Shown piece by piece: positions 1-9,524 of a DNA stretch of 32,108 nucleotides; position 1 is the first letter of the stretch, and each line of letters begins with the position of its first letter. The translations under genes and the position numbers were made by a program. Source of the DNA: Alphaproteobacteria bacterium (GTDB taxonomy: Bacteria; Pseudomonadota; Alphaproteobacteria; UBA6615). The notes under the pieces were generated by a model. That model ran no database searches. It saw only the letters and a list, made by a program, of their open reading frames with translations, and had not been told where the DNA came from. The DNA lies in assembly GCA_027297685.1 (NCBI GenBank), contig JAPUHN010000298.1, positions 1-32,108 on the forward strand, given 5' to 3'.

Positions 1-11
1 TCTCGTAAGTA

Positions 12-2324
12 TTAGCGTTCGACAATTGGTGGCGGTTTGAACGCGGTCACCGGGGGCAAGGCGCCTTCATATTTCTCGATTTCGACCAACGTTGAGTGGG
101 CGATCGGCCCTTGGCCGAGCCGCGACGTGCCTTTATCGAGGGTCAACACATTGGGATTGCCGTGCTTGTCCAAGCTGCCGGTTGCGCTCGCGTCGGCCGG
201 ATCGTACCAGGCGCCGGTCGACAGTTGCACGACACCCTCTCGCACTTCCGGTGTAACCACCACACCCGCGAGCAATTTGCCGCGATCGTTGAACACGCGG
301 GCGACATCGCCATCGGTCAGGCCGCGCGTTGCCGCGTCGTCCGGGTGGATCCATACCGGTTCGCGGTCTTGGACTTTGCTCTCGCGGCTGATCTTGCCAT
401 TGTCCATCTGCCCGTGCAGGCGTGTGCGTGGCTGGTTCGAGATCATGTGCAGCGGATAGCGCGTGGCGAGATCGCCGCCGAGCCATTCGACAGGCTCGAG
501 CCAGGCCGGATGGCCGGGACAATCGTCGTAGCCAAAACTCTCGATTGCTTCGGAGAAAATTTCGATCCGGCCAGATGGGGTGGACAGCCGAAAGAGATCC
601 GGATCGGCGCGGTAGTCGGCGAACAAAACGAAGGGATCGTCGGGGTGGGGCACCTCGACATGGCCGTCGCGCCAGAACGTATCGAAAGACGGCAGGGTCA
701 CATCGTGTTCCGCCGCGCGTTGGCGCGCCCGGTCGTAGAGGTGGCGCAGCCAGTCCGCCTCGTCGCGGTCCTCGGTGAATGCCGCCTCGGTGCCGAGCCG
801 TTGCGCCAGACCGCGGAAGATATCGTAGTCGTGGCGAGCCTCGCCGACCGGCTCGATGGCCTGCTCCATCGCCAAAATGAAACGGTCGCGCGAGGTCGCA
901 CCGATGTCGTTGCGCTCTAGCGTCGTCGTCGATGGCAAAACGATATCGGAGAACTTCGCCGTCGCCGTCCACCAGGGCTCGTTGACGATGATCGTCTCGG
1001 GCCGCCGCCACGCCTCGACCAGCCGGTTCAGATCCTGGTGGTGGTGGAACGGGTTGCCGCCACACCAGTAGATCAACCGGATATCGGGATAGGTACGCTG
1101 TTTGCCGTCGAAATCGTAGCTGGCGCCGGGATTTAGCAGCGTGTCGGATATGCGCGCCACGGGAATCCAGCTATCGCAAGGGTTCTCGCCCGCCGACAGC
1201 ATTGGTGCGGGAACCGACCGCCGCGGATTACCGATATTGCCCATGCTGCCATAGCCGAACCCGAAGCCGCCGCCCGGCAAGCCGATCTGGCCGAGCATTG
1301 CGGCGAGCACCACGGTCATCCAGAACGGCTGTTCGCCATGATCGCCGCGTTGCAGCGACCAATTGGTGTTGATCAAGGTCCGTTTCGCCGCCATACGGCG
1401 GGCGAGGGCGCGGATCGTATCGGCCTCGATCTGGCAGATCGGCGATGCCCAGTCGGCGTCTTTCGGTTGTCCGTCGTCTTGGCCGCTCAGATAGCGGACA
1501 AATCTGGAATAGCCGACGCAATGGCTCTGGAGAAAAGTTTGGTCGGCCAACTCTTCGGTTTCCAACGTAAACGCCAACGCCAGCATCAGGGCCATGTCGG
1601 TGTTCGGCCGCAGAGAAAACCATTCGGCGCCGACAAAATCGGCCATATCGTCGCGGATCGGCGATACATTGACGAACTCCACCCCTGCATCACACGCCTG
1701 TTTCAAAAAAGGTCCGGCGACGTGCTGGCCGGGGCCGCCCGACGACACTTGCGTATTCTTCATCGGTATTCCACCGAAGGCGACGACCATTTCCGAATTA
1801 CCGACAATCGAGTCCCAGGTGGTCGCTTCGGCCATCGCTGCCTGGGCGCTGCCGAGGACGTAGGGTAAAATCGCGTAACCGGCGGCGATCGAATAGGTGT
1901 GAACTTGGTTGGTAAAGCCGCCGACGGTGCCGAGAAAGCGCTGAAGTTGCGTCTTGGCATGGTGGAACCGGCCGGCACTCGACCAGCCATAGGAACCGCC
2001 AAAAATAGCTTGATTGCCGTGCTCGGTACGCACCCGGTCGATCTCGGTCGCGACCAGGTCGAGCGCTTCGTCCCATGGCACCGCGACGAAGGGTTCGGTG
2101 CCGCGCGCCTCGCGGGTACCGCCGGGGCCGTGATCGAGCCAACCTTTGCGGATCATCGGCCGCATAACCCGGCTCTCATCATAGACCGCGTCGACCATCG
2201 AATGGATGATCGGTGACGGGTCGGGGTCTTGGGCGAACGGACGCACCCCCACCAGACGGCCGTCCTCGACTTCCGCGGTGAATGTGCCCCAGTGGGACGT
2301 ATGGAAGCGGTCTGAACGTGCCAT
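12..2324 (-). CDS. Molybdopterin-dependent oxidoreductase, biotin sulfoxide/TMAO/DMSO reductase (BisC-like) family
   Basis: 770-aa ORF; N-terminal region contains IFGGSYGWSSAGRFHHA (family SYGW serine motif) and C-terminal MopB-like domain (MISNQPRTRLHGQMDNG...VWIHPDDAATRGLTDGDVARVFNDRG). No Tat-type signal or N-terminal Cys cluster seen. Confidence 0.93.
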   Translation of the reverse strand: MARSDRFHTSHWGTFTAEVEDGRLVGVRPFAQDPDPSPIIHSMVDAVYDESRVMRPMIRKGWLDHGPGGTREARGTEPFVAVPWDEALDLVATEIDRVRTEHGNQAIFGGSYGWSSAGRFHHAKTQLQRFLGTVGGFTNQVHTYSIAAGYAILPYVLGSAQAAMAEATTWDSIVGNSEMVVAFGGIPMKNTQVSSGGPGQHVAGPFLKQACDAGVEFVNVSPIRDDMADFVGAEWFSLRPNTDMALMLALAFTLETEELADQTFLQSHCVGYSRFVRYLSGQDDGQPKDADWASPICQIEADTIRALARRMAAKRTLINTNWSLQRGDHGEQPFWMTVVLAAMLGQIGLPGGGFGFGYGSMGNIGNPRRSVPAPMLSAGENPCDSWIPVARISDTLLNPGASYDFDGKQRTYPDIRLIYWCGGNPFHHHQDLNRLVEAWRRPETIIVNEPWWTATAKFSDIVLPSTTTLERNDIGATSRDRFILAMEQAIEPVGEARHDYDIFRGLAQRLGTEAAFTEDRDEADWLRHLYDRARQRAAEHDVTLPSFDTFWRDGHVEVPHPDDPFVLFADYRADPDLFRLSTPSGRIEIFSEAIESFGYDDCPGHPAWLEPVEWLGGDLATRYPLHMISNQPRTRLHGQMDNGKISRESKVQDREPVWIHPDDAATRGLTDGDVARVFNDRGKLLAGVVVTPEVREGVVQLSTGAWYDPADASATGSLDKHGNPNVLTLDKGTSRLGQGPIAHSTLVEIEKYEGALPPVTAFKPPPIVER

Positions 2325-2476
2325 CTAGGGGCGTCCTTTATTATCTTCGCGTAGTGTGTTTTAAAGCGCGCCATTGTCCGCACCGGCACGGCAATGTCAA
2401 AGGCCAATCCCAAAGGTAGTATCGCATCGTGCTATCCTGGCTCGGTCAACACGCGCGGCATGATCAGGAGAATCCG

Positions 2477-3268
2477 ATGGATATTCGCCTTGACGGGAAA
2501 ACGGCACTAATCACCGGCGGCAGCGAAGGGCTAGGCCGGGCCATGGGGCGTAAGTTCGCCGAAGCCGGGGCCAACGTGGTGCTGGTGGCGCGTGATCCCG
2601 GCAAATTGGAAGACGCGCAGCGGGAAATCTCCGACGCCGTAGCGGGCACCCAAGCGCGGGTTGAGGTGGTGAGTTGCGACGTCACCGATGCCGCGCAACT
2701 CCACGCGGCATGGGACACGGTGGCGGCGTCGCTGGGCACTGTCGATATTCTGGTCAACAATGCCGGCGCCACCGCCTTTGGACCTTTCTTGGATATCACC
2801 GACGAGATGTGGCAGGCCGATATCGACCTCAAGCTGTTCGCCGCCATTCGGTTGGCGCGCCTCGCAATGCCGGGAATGGCTGATCGAAAATGGGGTAGAA
2901 TAATCAATGTGTTAGCAGTAAGTGCCAAGACGCCAGGTGCGGGAAGTGCACCAACGTCGGTTTCGCGAGCCGCCGGCATGGCATTGACCAAAGTTCTGTC
3001 CGCCGAAGGCGCCCCCAACAATATATTGGTCAACGCGCTTTTGGTCGGGTTGATCCGGTCCGGCCAGCACGAACGCCGTCACCAGGCGACGGCGCCGGAA
3101 AAAACTTTTGCAGAATATATTGCGCCGATAGAAGAGAAATTACCCATTGGACGCATCGGTCAGGCCGAGGAATTCGCAAACTTGGCGTGCTTTCTCGTAT
3201 CCGATGCCGGCTCCTATGTCACCGGATGCGCTATCAACGTCGATGGCGGTCGTTCGCCGGTGGTCTAA
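2477..3268 (+). CDS. SDR-family protein (short-chain dehydrogenase/reductase) with non-canonical active site
   Basis: Start chosen at ATG 2477 preceded by AGGAG (2466-2470). MDIRLDGKTALITGGSEGLG Rossmann motif, LVNNAG motif, C-terminal GCAINVDGG. ORF in track extends upstream to 2429. TAA stop 3266-3268 overlaps the next ATG. Confidence 0.9.
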   Translation: MDIRLDGKTALITGGSEGLGRAMGRKFAEAGANVVLVARDPGKLEDAQREISDAVAGTQARVEVVSCDVTDAAQLHAAWDTVAASLGTVDILVNNAGATAFGPFLDITDEMWQADIDLKLFAAIRLARLAMPGMADRKWGRIINVLAVSAKTPGAGSAPTSVSRAAGMALTKVLSAEGAPNNILVNALLVGLIRSGQHERRHQATAPEKTFAEYIAPIEEKLPIGRIGQAEEFANLACFLVSDAGSYVTGCAINVDGGRSPVV

Positions 3269-6200
3269 TGCCGATGGTTGATACTGGCACCGACGATACG
3301 CTGAGACAGGCCGTCCGCCAAGCGTTGCGCGGCGATGAGACGGCGAGTGTCGAAGCGTTGATGTCGCAGGTTCCGTTCGAGCAAGGCGATCGCGATGCCA
3401 TCGGCGCGCGTGCGAAGGTGTTGGTCGAAGGTATGCGGGTGGCCCGCCGGCGTTTCGGTAGCCTCGATGATTTTCTCCAGGAGTACGAGCTGACGACCCC
3501 TGAAGGCGTTGCGTTGATGTGTCTCGCCGAGGCGCTATTGCGTGTACCCGACGCCGAGACCGCCGACCGGTTGATCGCCGATAAACTCGGTGGGGCTGAG
3601 TGGGAGGCCCATCTGGGGAACAGCGAGAGCTGGTTCGTCAACGCCTCGACCTGGGCGCTGATGTTGTCGGGCCGGGTGGTACAGGAGAATTTTAGCGACG
3701 ATACGGCGGGTCTTCCGACGATCGGTCAGCTGATTGCCCGTGTGGGCGAACCGGTAATCCGTCAGGCGGTGCGGCGCTCGATGCGGATGATGGGCGGCCA
3801 GTTCGTCATTGGCCGGACGATCGGCGAGGCCCTGAAACGCGCCGCCGCCGACGAGGCCGACGGCTACCGGCACTCGTTCGATATGCTGGGCGAAGCAGCG
3901 CGGACCGCCGCCGACGCCGAACGCTATTTCCAAAGCTATATGACGGCCATCGAGGCGATTGGTGAAGCCGCCGACGGGCGCGGTGTTTACGACGCGCCGG
4001 GCATCTCGGTCAAATTGTCGGCGCTGTTCCCGCGCTACGAGTTCAGCCACGCCGGCGTGGCCGTCCCGGCGCTCGTAAAACGCCTGTTGTCGCTATCGCA
4101 GGCCTGCCGCCATCACGATATTGGCCTTACCGTCGATGCCGAAGAGGCCGACCGCCTCGATACCTCGCTCGACATTATCGCCGCCGTTTACGAAAGCCCC
4201 ACGCTCGACGGCTGGTCCGGTTTTGGGCTCGCCGTGCAGGCCTATCAGAAACGCGCCGTTCATGTGGTCGATTGGCTGGTGGCGCTGGCCGAACGGGTCG
4301 GGCGGCCGCTCAACATCCGGCTGGTCAAAGGGGCTTACTGGGACAGCGAGATAAAATGGGCGCAGGAGGAAGGCCTCTCCGGCTATCCGGTGTTTACCCG
4401 CAAGAGCTCGACCGATGTGTCGTATTTGGCTTGCGCCGCCCGGCTGGTCGAGCGCCGGGACGTGATTTACCCGATGTTCGCGACCCACAACGCCCACTCG
4501 GTGGCGGCGGTTTTGCATCTGGCCGGCGATAGGCAAGGCTTTGAGTTCCAGCGCCTGCACGGCATGGGCGAGCCGCTTTACCACCAAATGGTCGGGGCAG
4601 ATGCCAGCTCCCGAGTAGCCTGCCGGATTTATGCGCCGGTCGGTAGCCACGAGGATTTGCTGCCCTATTTGGTGCGCCGGTTGCTGGAAAATGGCGCCAA
4701 CACGTCCTTCGTCAACCGTCTCGGCGACGACGATGCGCCGCTCGATGACATCATCGCCGATCCGGTGGTGACGACGAAAAAACTGAGCGCCGTTCCACAC
4801 CAAAGCATCCCGCTGCCTGCCGACCTGTTTGCCCCCAATCGACAGAATTCCTCCGGAATCGACCTTACCGATCCGTTGAGTGTCGGGCCCCTGTTGGCCG
4901 AGATGGCGACCGCCGCCGAGACAGAATGGCGAGCCGGCCCTTTAATCGACGGCGATGCGGTTAGCGGTGAAACCCAGGCGCTCTTCGATCCCGCCGATAA
5001 TCGGCGCATCGTCGGCCAGGTTAACGAGGCCAGCCCAGAACATGTTGATCGGGCCTTCGAGGCTGCCACCGAGGCTTTCGACAATTGGTCACGGTGGCCG
5101 GCGGACGAACGGGCGGCGTGTCTGGAGCGGGCCGCCGACCTGATGGAGGCTGACCGGGCTGAATTGATGGCGCTGGCTGTGCGCGAAGCCGGCAAGACCA
5201 TCGGTGATGCCTTGGGCGAAGTTCGCGAAGCGGTCGATTTTTGCCGCTACTACGCGTTGCGTGCGCGCGCCGATTTTGCCCGGCCGAACCGCCTGGACGG
5301 CCCGACCGGCGAGACCAATGATGTGTCGCTGCACGGCCGCGGCGTATTCGTTTGTATCAGCCCGTGGAACTTCCCGTTGGCGATCTTTATCGGTCAGGTC
5401 ACCGCAGCGCTGGCGGCCGGCAATGCGGTGATCGCCAAGCCGGCCGAACAGACGCCCCTGATTGCGTTCCGCGCCGTAAGTCTGCTGCACGAGGCCGGCG
5501 TGCCGGCGGGTGCGCTCAATCTGCTGCCGGGCAGCGGTACCGTGGTTGGCCAGGCGCTGGTCGCCGATCCGCGCAATGCCGGGGTCGCCTTTACCGGCTC
5601 GACCGATACGGCGCGGGCGATCAATCGGGCGCTGGCGGCGCGCGACGGGCCGATCGTCCCGTTCATAGCCGAGACCGGCGGCCAGAATGCAATGATTGTC
5701 GACGCCACCGCGTTGCCCGAGCAGGTCACCGACGACGCCATCACCAGCGGTTTCCGTTCCGCCGGCCAGCGCTGCTCGGCGTTGCGGGTTATGTTCGTGC
5801 AGGACGACGTCGCCGGGCGGACGCTGGAGATGCTGCGCGGGGCCAGCGCTGAATTGACCCTGGGCGACCCGATGGACCTGAGCACCGACGTCGGCCCGAT
5901 CATCGACCGCGCTGCGCTGGCAACACTCACCGCGCACGCAGAAAAAATGGCGGTGACGGGTAAAACCCTGGTCGACCTGCCGCTACCGTCGGCGTGTGAG
6001 CACGGATCGTTCTTCGGTCCCAAGGCTTTCGAAATCGATACCCTCGAACGCTTGGACCGCGAGGTGTTCGGGCCGGTCATCCATGTGATCCGCTATCAAG
6101 CCCGCCAACTCGACGCCGTTATCGAAGCGGTGAACCGCACCGGCTATGGCCTGACATTGGGCATCCACAGCCGCATCGAGTCGACCCAGCGCTACATCGC

Positions 6201-6306
6201 GGAGCGGGTCCGCGCCGGCAACGCCTACGTGAACCGCAGTATGATCGGCGCCGTCGTCGGCGTGCAGACGTTCGGCGGCGAGGGGCTGTCGTGCACCGGC
6301 CCCTAG
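3268..6306 (+). CDS. putA: Bifunctional proline dehydrogenase / L-glutamate gamma-semialdehyde dehydrogenase (PutA-like), apparently truncated at the C-terminus by an in-frame TAG
   Basis: PRODH domain (GISVKLSALFPRYE, RLVKGAYWDSEIKWAQ, FATHNAHSVA, QRLHGMGEPLY) followed by ALDH domain (CISPWNFPLAIFIGQ, ETGGQNAMIVDATALPEQV, SGFRSAGQRCSALRV). Ends GGEGLSCTGP-TAG at 6304-6306. Start set at ATG 3268 (TAATG overlap). Confidence 0.93.
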   Translation: MPMVDTGTDDTLRQAVRQALRGDETASVEALMSQVPFEQGDRDAIGARAKVLVEGMRVARRRFGSLDDFLQEYELTTPEGVALMCLAEALLRVPDAETADRLIADKLGGAEWEAHLGNSESWFVNASTWALMLSGRVVQENFSDDTAGLPTIGQLIARVGEPVIRQAVRRSMRMMGGQFVIGRTIGEALKRAAADEADGYRHSFDMLGEAARTAADAERYFQSYMTAIEAIGEAADGRGVYDAPGISVKLSALFPRYEFSHAGVAVPALVKRLLSLSQACRHHDIGLTVDAEEADRLDTSLDIIAAVYESPTLDGWSGFGLAVQAYQKRAVHVVDWLVALAERVGRPLNIRLVKGAYWDSEIKWAQEEGLSGYPVFTRKSSTDVSYLACAARLVERRDVIYPMFATHNAHSVAAVLHLAGDRQGFEFQRLHGMGEPLYHQMVGADASSRVACRIYAPVGSHEDLLPYLVRRLLENGANTSFVNRLGDDDAPLDDIIADPVVTTKKLSAVPHQSIPLPADLFAPNRQNSSGIDLTDPLSVGPLLAEMATAAETEWRAGPLIDGDAVSGETQALFDPADNRRIVGQVNEASPEHVDRAFEAATEAFDNWSRWPADERAACLERAADLMEADRAELMALAVREAGKTIGDALGEVREAVDFCRYYALRARADFARPNRLDGPTGETNDVSLHGRGVFVCISPWNFPLAIFIGQVTAALAAGNAVIAKPAEQTPLIAFRAVSLLHEAGVPAGALNLLPGSGTVVGQALVADPRNAGVAFTGSTDTARAINRALAARDGPIVPFIAETGGQNAMIVDATALPEQVTDDAITSGFRSAGQRCSALRVMFVQDDVAGRTLEMLRGASAELTLGDPMDLSTDVGPIIDRAALATLTAHAEKMAVTGKTLVDLPLPSACEHGSFFGPKAFEIDTLERLDREVFGPVIHVIRYQARQLDAVIEAVNRTGYGLTLGIHSRIESTQRYIAERVRAGNAYVNRSMIGAVVGVQTFGGEGLSCTGP

Positions 6307-6411
6307 GCCGGCGGACCGCACTATCTCCATCGCTTCGCCGTCGAGCGCACCTTGTCGGTCAATACCACCGCGGCCGGTGGTAATACGACATTGGTGACGT
6401 TGGAGGACTGA
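6307..6411 (+). other. Remnant or readthrough extension of PutA C-terminus (34 codons in frame with putA, then TGA)
   Basis: In-frame translation after the TAG: AGGPHYLHRFAVERTLSVNTTAAGGNTTLVTLED-TGA, a recognisable canonical PutA C-terminus. Confidence 0.85.
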
Positions 6412-6435
6412 TCGGTTTTAGATGTCGGTGCGTTG

Positions 6436-9400
6436 CTATGCACGCTTCGGAATCGGGACGCGAAACAACAGGGTGTAAAGGATCGGTACAACACCCAGAG
6501 TAAGGACCGTCCCCAACGCCAGTCCGAACGACACCAGACTCGCTAGCGAAAAGAATAACGGATCGTCGAAGATTATCAGCGGCATCAGTCCCAATATCGT
6601 CGTGATGGTGGTCATCAAGATGGGCCGGAACCGGGCGAGACAAGAATCGATCACCGCGTCATAGGCCGCCTTTCCCCTGGATATCTCGGAATCGATGCGG
6701 TCGATCAATACGATACCGTTATTGATGATGATCCCGGCCAGGCTGAACACGCCGAGTATCGCGAAAAAGCTGAACGGCGCATTGAACACAAGTAATCCGA
6801 CGATGCCGCCAATAAGCGACAACGGGATTGTCAAAAGAATGATCAACGGCCGCCGGAACGAATTGAACTGCCAGATCAACAATACCACGATGGCAAGCGC
6901 CGCTAAGGGCATGTTGCCGAACAAACGCTCCTGCGCCTCGGCCGATTTTTCCAGTTCTGCACCGATCTCCCAACGGTAATCCGGTCCCAGATCGAGCGCG
7001 TCGATTTCGGGCACCAGCAAGGCGAACAGTTCACCAGCTTCCAAGAACTCGTGCTTACCTTCGACCGCCACAGTCCGTTCCTGGTCGCGGCGAACGATGC
7101 GGTCGAGCTCCCAGACGCCCAGAAAATCGGCGATCTGAGAGAGCGGCACATTGGTGCCGCGGCCGGTAGAATAAACGCTAACGTCGGCAAGATTGAATAC
7201 GGACTCGCGCTCTTCGTCGGCCGATTGAAATACGACCGGGATGATCTTGTCGCCTTCCCGGTACTCGGTAAACTCAACACCGTCGACGAACGCATTGAGC
7301 GACAGCGCGACCTCTTGTGATGTCACCCCCGCACGGCGCGCCCGCTTCTGATCGACCAGCACCTGAAGCTTCTTCGTGCGATTGGTCCAATCGTGGCGGA
7401 CGTCGAGCGCACCAGGAATGGCGGCGAATTTGGTGCGCAGTTGTCGCGCTTTTTCCAGCAACGTGTCGGCGTCCGGCCCGATGAGCCGGACTTCGACCAA
7501 TCCCTGTTCGCTGCCTCCGAGCCACATCGGTTTTATGCGACCGCGGACATCGGGAAAGCGGTCGAGCAGAAATTGGCGGCTGCGCTCGACCGTCGCCGCA
7601 ACTTGCGCCTTGGTCTCGGTATCGACCAGCACGAAGGCGACGTGGGGATCGGGGTCGATCGGCGATAGTGAGAGAAAAAAACGCGGACCGCCACTGCCGA
7701 TATAAGCTATCGAGCTGGTGACTTCCGGGTTCGCCTCGCCGTCGTCGAGCCAGGCAACATAGTCTTCGATGACATCGCGGGTGCGCGTCGCCCGGGTGCC
7801 GGCAGGGAGGTCGATATAGGCCAGGAACTGGTTGCGGTCGCTGGCGGGAAAAAAAGTTTTTCCGACGAACTGAAAGCCGTAACCGGAAGCGACAAGCGCC
7901 AGAATTACGCTGGCGAGGACTGCATACCTTTGGCTCAGCGCAACCGCAAGAACGGCCCGGTAGGCACGGTAAAAGCGGCCATCGTAAGCGTCGGTCTGGC
8001 TGCCGCCGCCCGGGCGCACGCGCACTTTCATAAATCCGAAACACATTGCGGGCGTTAACGTCATCGACAGCACCCACGACGTCAGCAGCAGAATGATCAA
8101 GACGAGGGGTAAAGCGATAATGAAATCGCCGGTGCTGCCGGCGATCAGCAGCATGGGGACGAAGGCCAAGATCGTCGTCAGCGACGAGGTCAGAAGCGGG
8201 ATTGCCAGGGTACGCCCGGCCTCGAGACAGGCTACCTTGCGTTCGGAGCCCTGCTCTAGGCGCGCGCGAATATCCTCGGCGACGACGATGCCGTTGTCGA
8301 CCAAAAGTCCCAGTGCGACGATAGTTGCCGCGATCGAGACACGCTGCAGGTCGACGCCGATGAGTGCCATGAAGATGATGCCGGTGAGGATCGTCAGCGG
8401 GACGAAGGAACCGACGATTAGACCGGTGCGCAGGCCGAGAAATACCATGACGACGATAAGCACTGTCACAAGCGTCAAGAAGACGTTGTTGACGGCGCTG
8501 CCCACCGCTCGCTCGATCAACTCGGGCTGGAAGGTGGCGAACTCGAGCACGTATCCCCATGGCAACGTGGCCTCGATTGCAGCGACGCGCTGGCGTAGCT
8601 GTTCGCCGAACTGGACGCTGTTGACGCCGTCGAGGACGGAGACGCTGGCGACGATCGCCGGCTTGCCTCGGAACAGCACCGGTTCTTCAGGGGGGTCGAC
8701 CAGGCTGCGCTCGATCTCGACAAGGTCGATGAGAGCGACGACTTGGTCGTTCGCGGCGACCGGGATCAAGACATCACGGATATCGTCGAGGCTTTGAAAA
8801 TTGCCCGACGGCTCGATGATCAGCGTCGATCCACCCAAGTCAAACCGCCCGCCCGGCAGCAACACGTTTTGCTGTTGCAAGGTGTTACCAATATCGATCG
8901 GTGAAATGCCGAACTGGGCCAGCTTTGCGTTGGAAAATTTCATCAAGACCTGTTCGTCCTGGACGCCGAGCAGGGTTACTTTCTTCACGCCGTCTAGCGA
9001 AGATAGCCGGTCGCGAACGTCACGCGCGACGTCGCGCATTTCTTGCAGCGTAAAGCCGTCACTCCATAGGGCGATGGTCGCGACAGCGGTATCGCCAAAA
9101 TCGTCATTGACCGCCGGTCCAATCGTGCCGTCTGGCAGCTCGCCGGCAATGTCTGAAACTTTGTTGCGCAGGTCGCGAAACGCACCGTCTAGGTCGTCGA
9201 CGTTATCTCCAAAAGTGACGTGAATAAGCGCAGTACCGCTTTTCGATGTGGATTTAATCTCATCGACTTCCGCCATGGTGCGGATTTGTGTTTCCAGCTT
9301 GCGGGTGATCAGATTCTCGACTTGAAATGGGCTCATGCCCGGGAAAGACGCCGTTACAATCGCTTCGCGGATCACAATGTTGGGATCCTCGAAGCGCGGC

Positions 9401-9498
9401 ATGTTGTTGAATGTGACGATGCCGACAATTGTCGCGATCACCGCAAACACGCCGACCACGCGCAGATTATTAAGCGCGAATGCGGTGAGTACCGACAC
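6436..9498 (-). CDS. RND-superfamily efflux pump permease (AcrB/MexF-type inner membrane subunit)
   Basis: 1020 aa; RND architecture with repeated TM blocks, LVDNGIVVAEDIRARLEQG and NNGIVLIDRIDSEI motifs, internal duplication. Confidence 0.95.
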   Translation of the reverse strand: MSVLTAFALNNLRVVGVFAVIATIVGIVTFNNMPRFEDPNIVIREAIVTASFPGMSPFQVENLITRKLETQIRTMAEVDEIKSTSKSGTALIHVTFGDNVDDLDGAFRDLRNKVSDIAGELPDGTIGPAVNDDFGDTAVATIALWSDGFTLQEMRDVARDVRDRLSSLDGVKKVTLLGVQDEQVLMKFSNAKLAQFGISPIDIGNTLQQQNVLLPGGRFDLGGSTLIIEPSGNFQSLDDIRDVLIPVAANDQVVALIDLVEIERSLVDPPEEPVLFRGKPAIVASVSVLDGVNSVQFGEQLRQRVAAIEATLPWGYVLEFATFQPELIERAVGSAVNNVFLTLVTVLIVVMVFLGLRTGLIVGSFVPLTILTGIIFMALIGVDLQRVSIAATIVALGLLVDNGIVVAEDIRARLEQGSERKVACLEAGRTLAIPLLTSSLTTILAFVPMLLIAGSTGDFIIALPLVLIILLLTSWVLSMTLTPAMCFGFMKVRVRPGGGSQTDAYDGRFYRAYRAVLAVALSQRYAVLASVILALVASGYGFQFVGKTFFPASDRNQFLAYIDLPAGTRATRTRDVIEDYVAWLDDGEANPEVTSSIAYIGSGGPRFFLSLSPIDPDPHVAFVLVDTETKAQVAATVERSRQFLLDRFPDVRGRIKPMWLGGSEQGLVEVRLIGPDADTLLEKARQLRTKFAAIPGALDVRHDWTNRTKKLQVLVDQKRARRAGVTSQEVALSLNAFVDGVEFTEYREGDKIIPVVFQSADEERESVFNLADVSVYSTGRGTNVPLSQIADFLGVWELDRIVRRDQERTVAVEGKHEFLEAGELFALLVPEIDALDLGPDYRWEIGAELEKSAEAQERLFGNMPLAALAIVVLLIWQFNSFRRPLIILLTIPLSLIGGIVGLLVFNAPFSFFAILGVFSLAGIIINNGIVLIDRIDSEISRGKAAYDAVIDSCLARFRPILMTTITTILGLMPLIIFDDPLFFSLASLVSFGLALGTVLTLGVVPILYTLLFRVPIPKRA

Positions 9499-9524
9499 GT
9501 CAGGTTACCCGTTGCAAAGCGTGG

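Noticed and set aside
6304-6306. Pyrrolysine or programmed recoding at the putA TAG
   Set aside because: Not adopted as the main explanation: no pyl genes or recoding signals seen in the window, and a nonsense mutation or base error is simpler.
7274-8560. 428-aa minus-strand ORF overlapping the RND permease
   Set aside because: Alternative frame of the RND gene, Arg-rich shadow translation without domain motifs.
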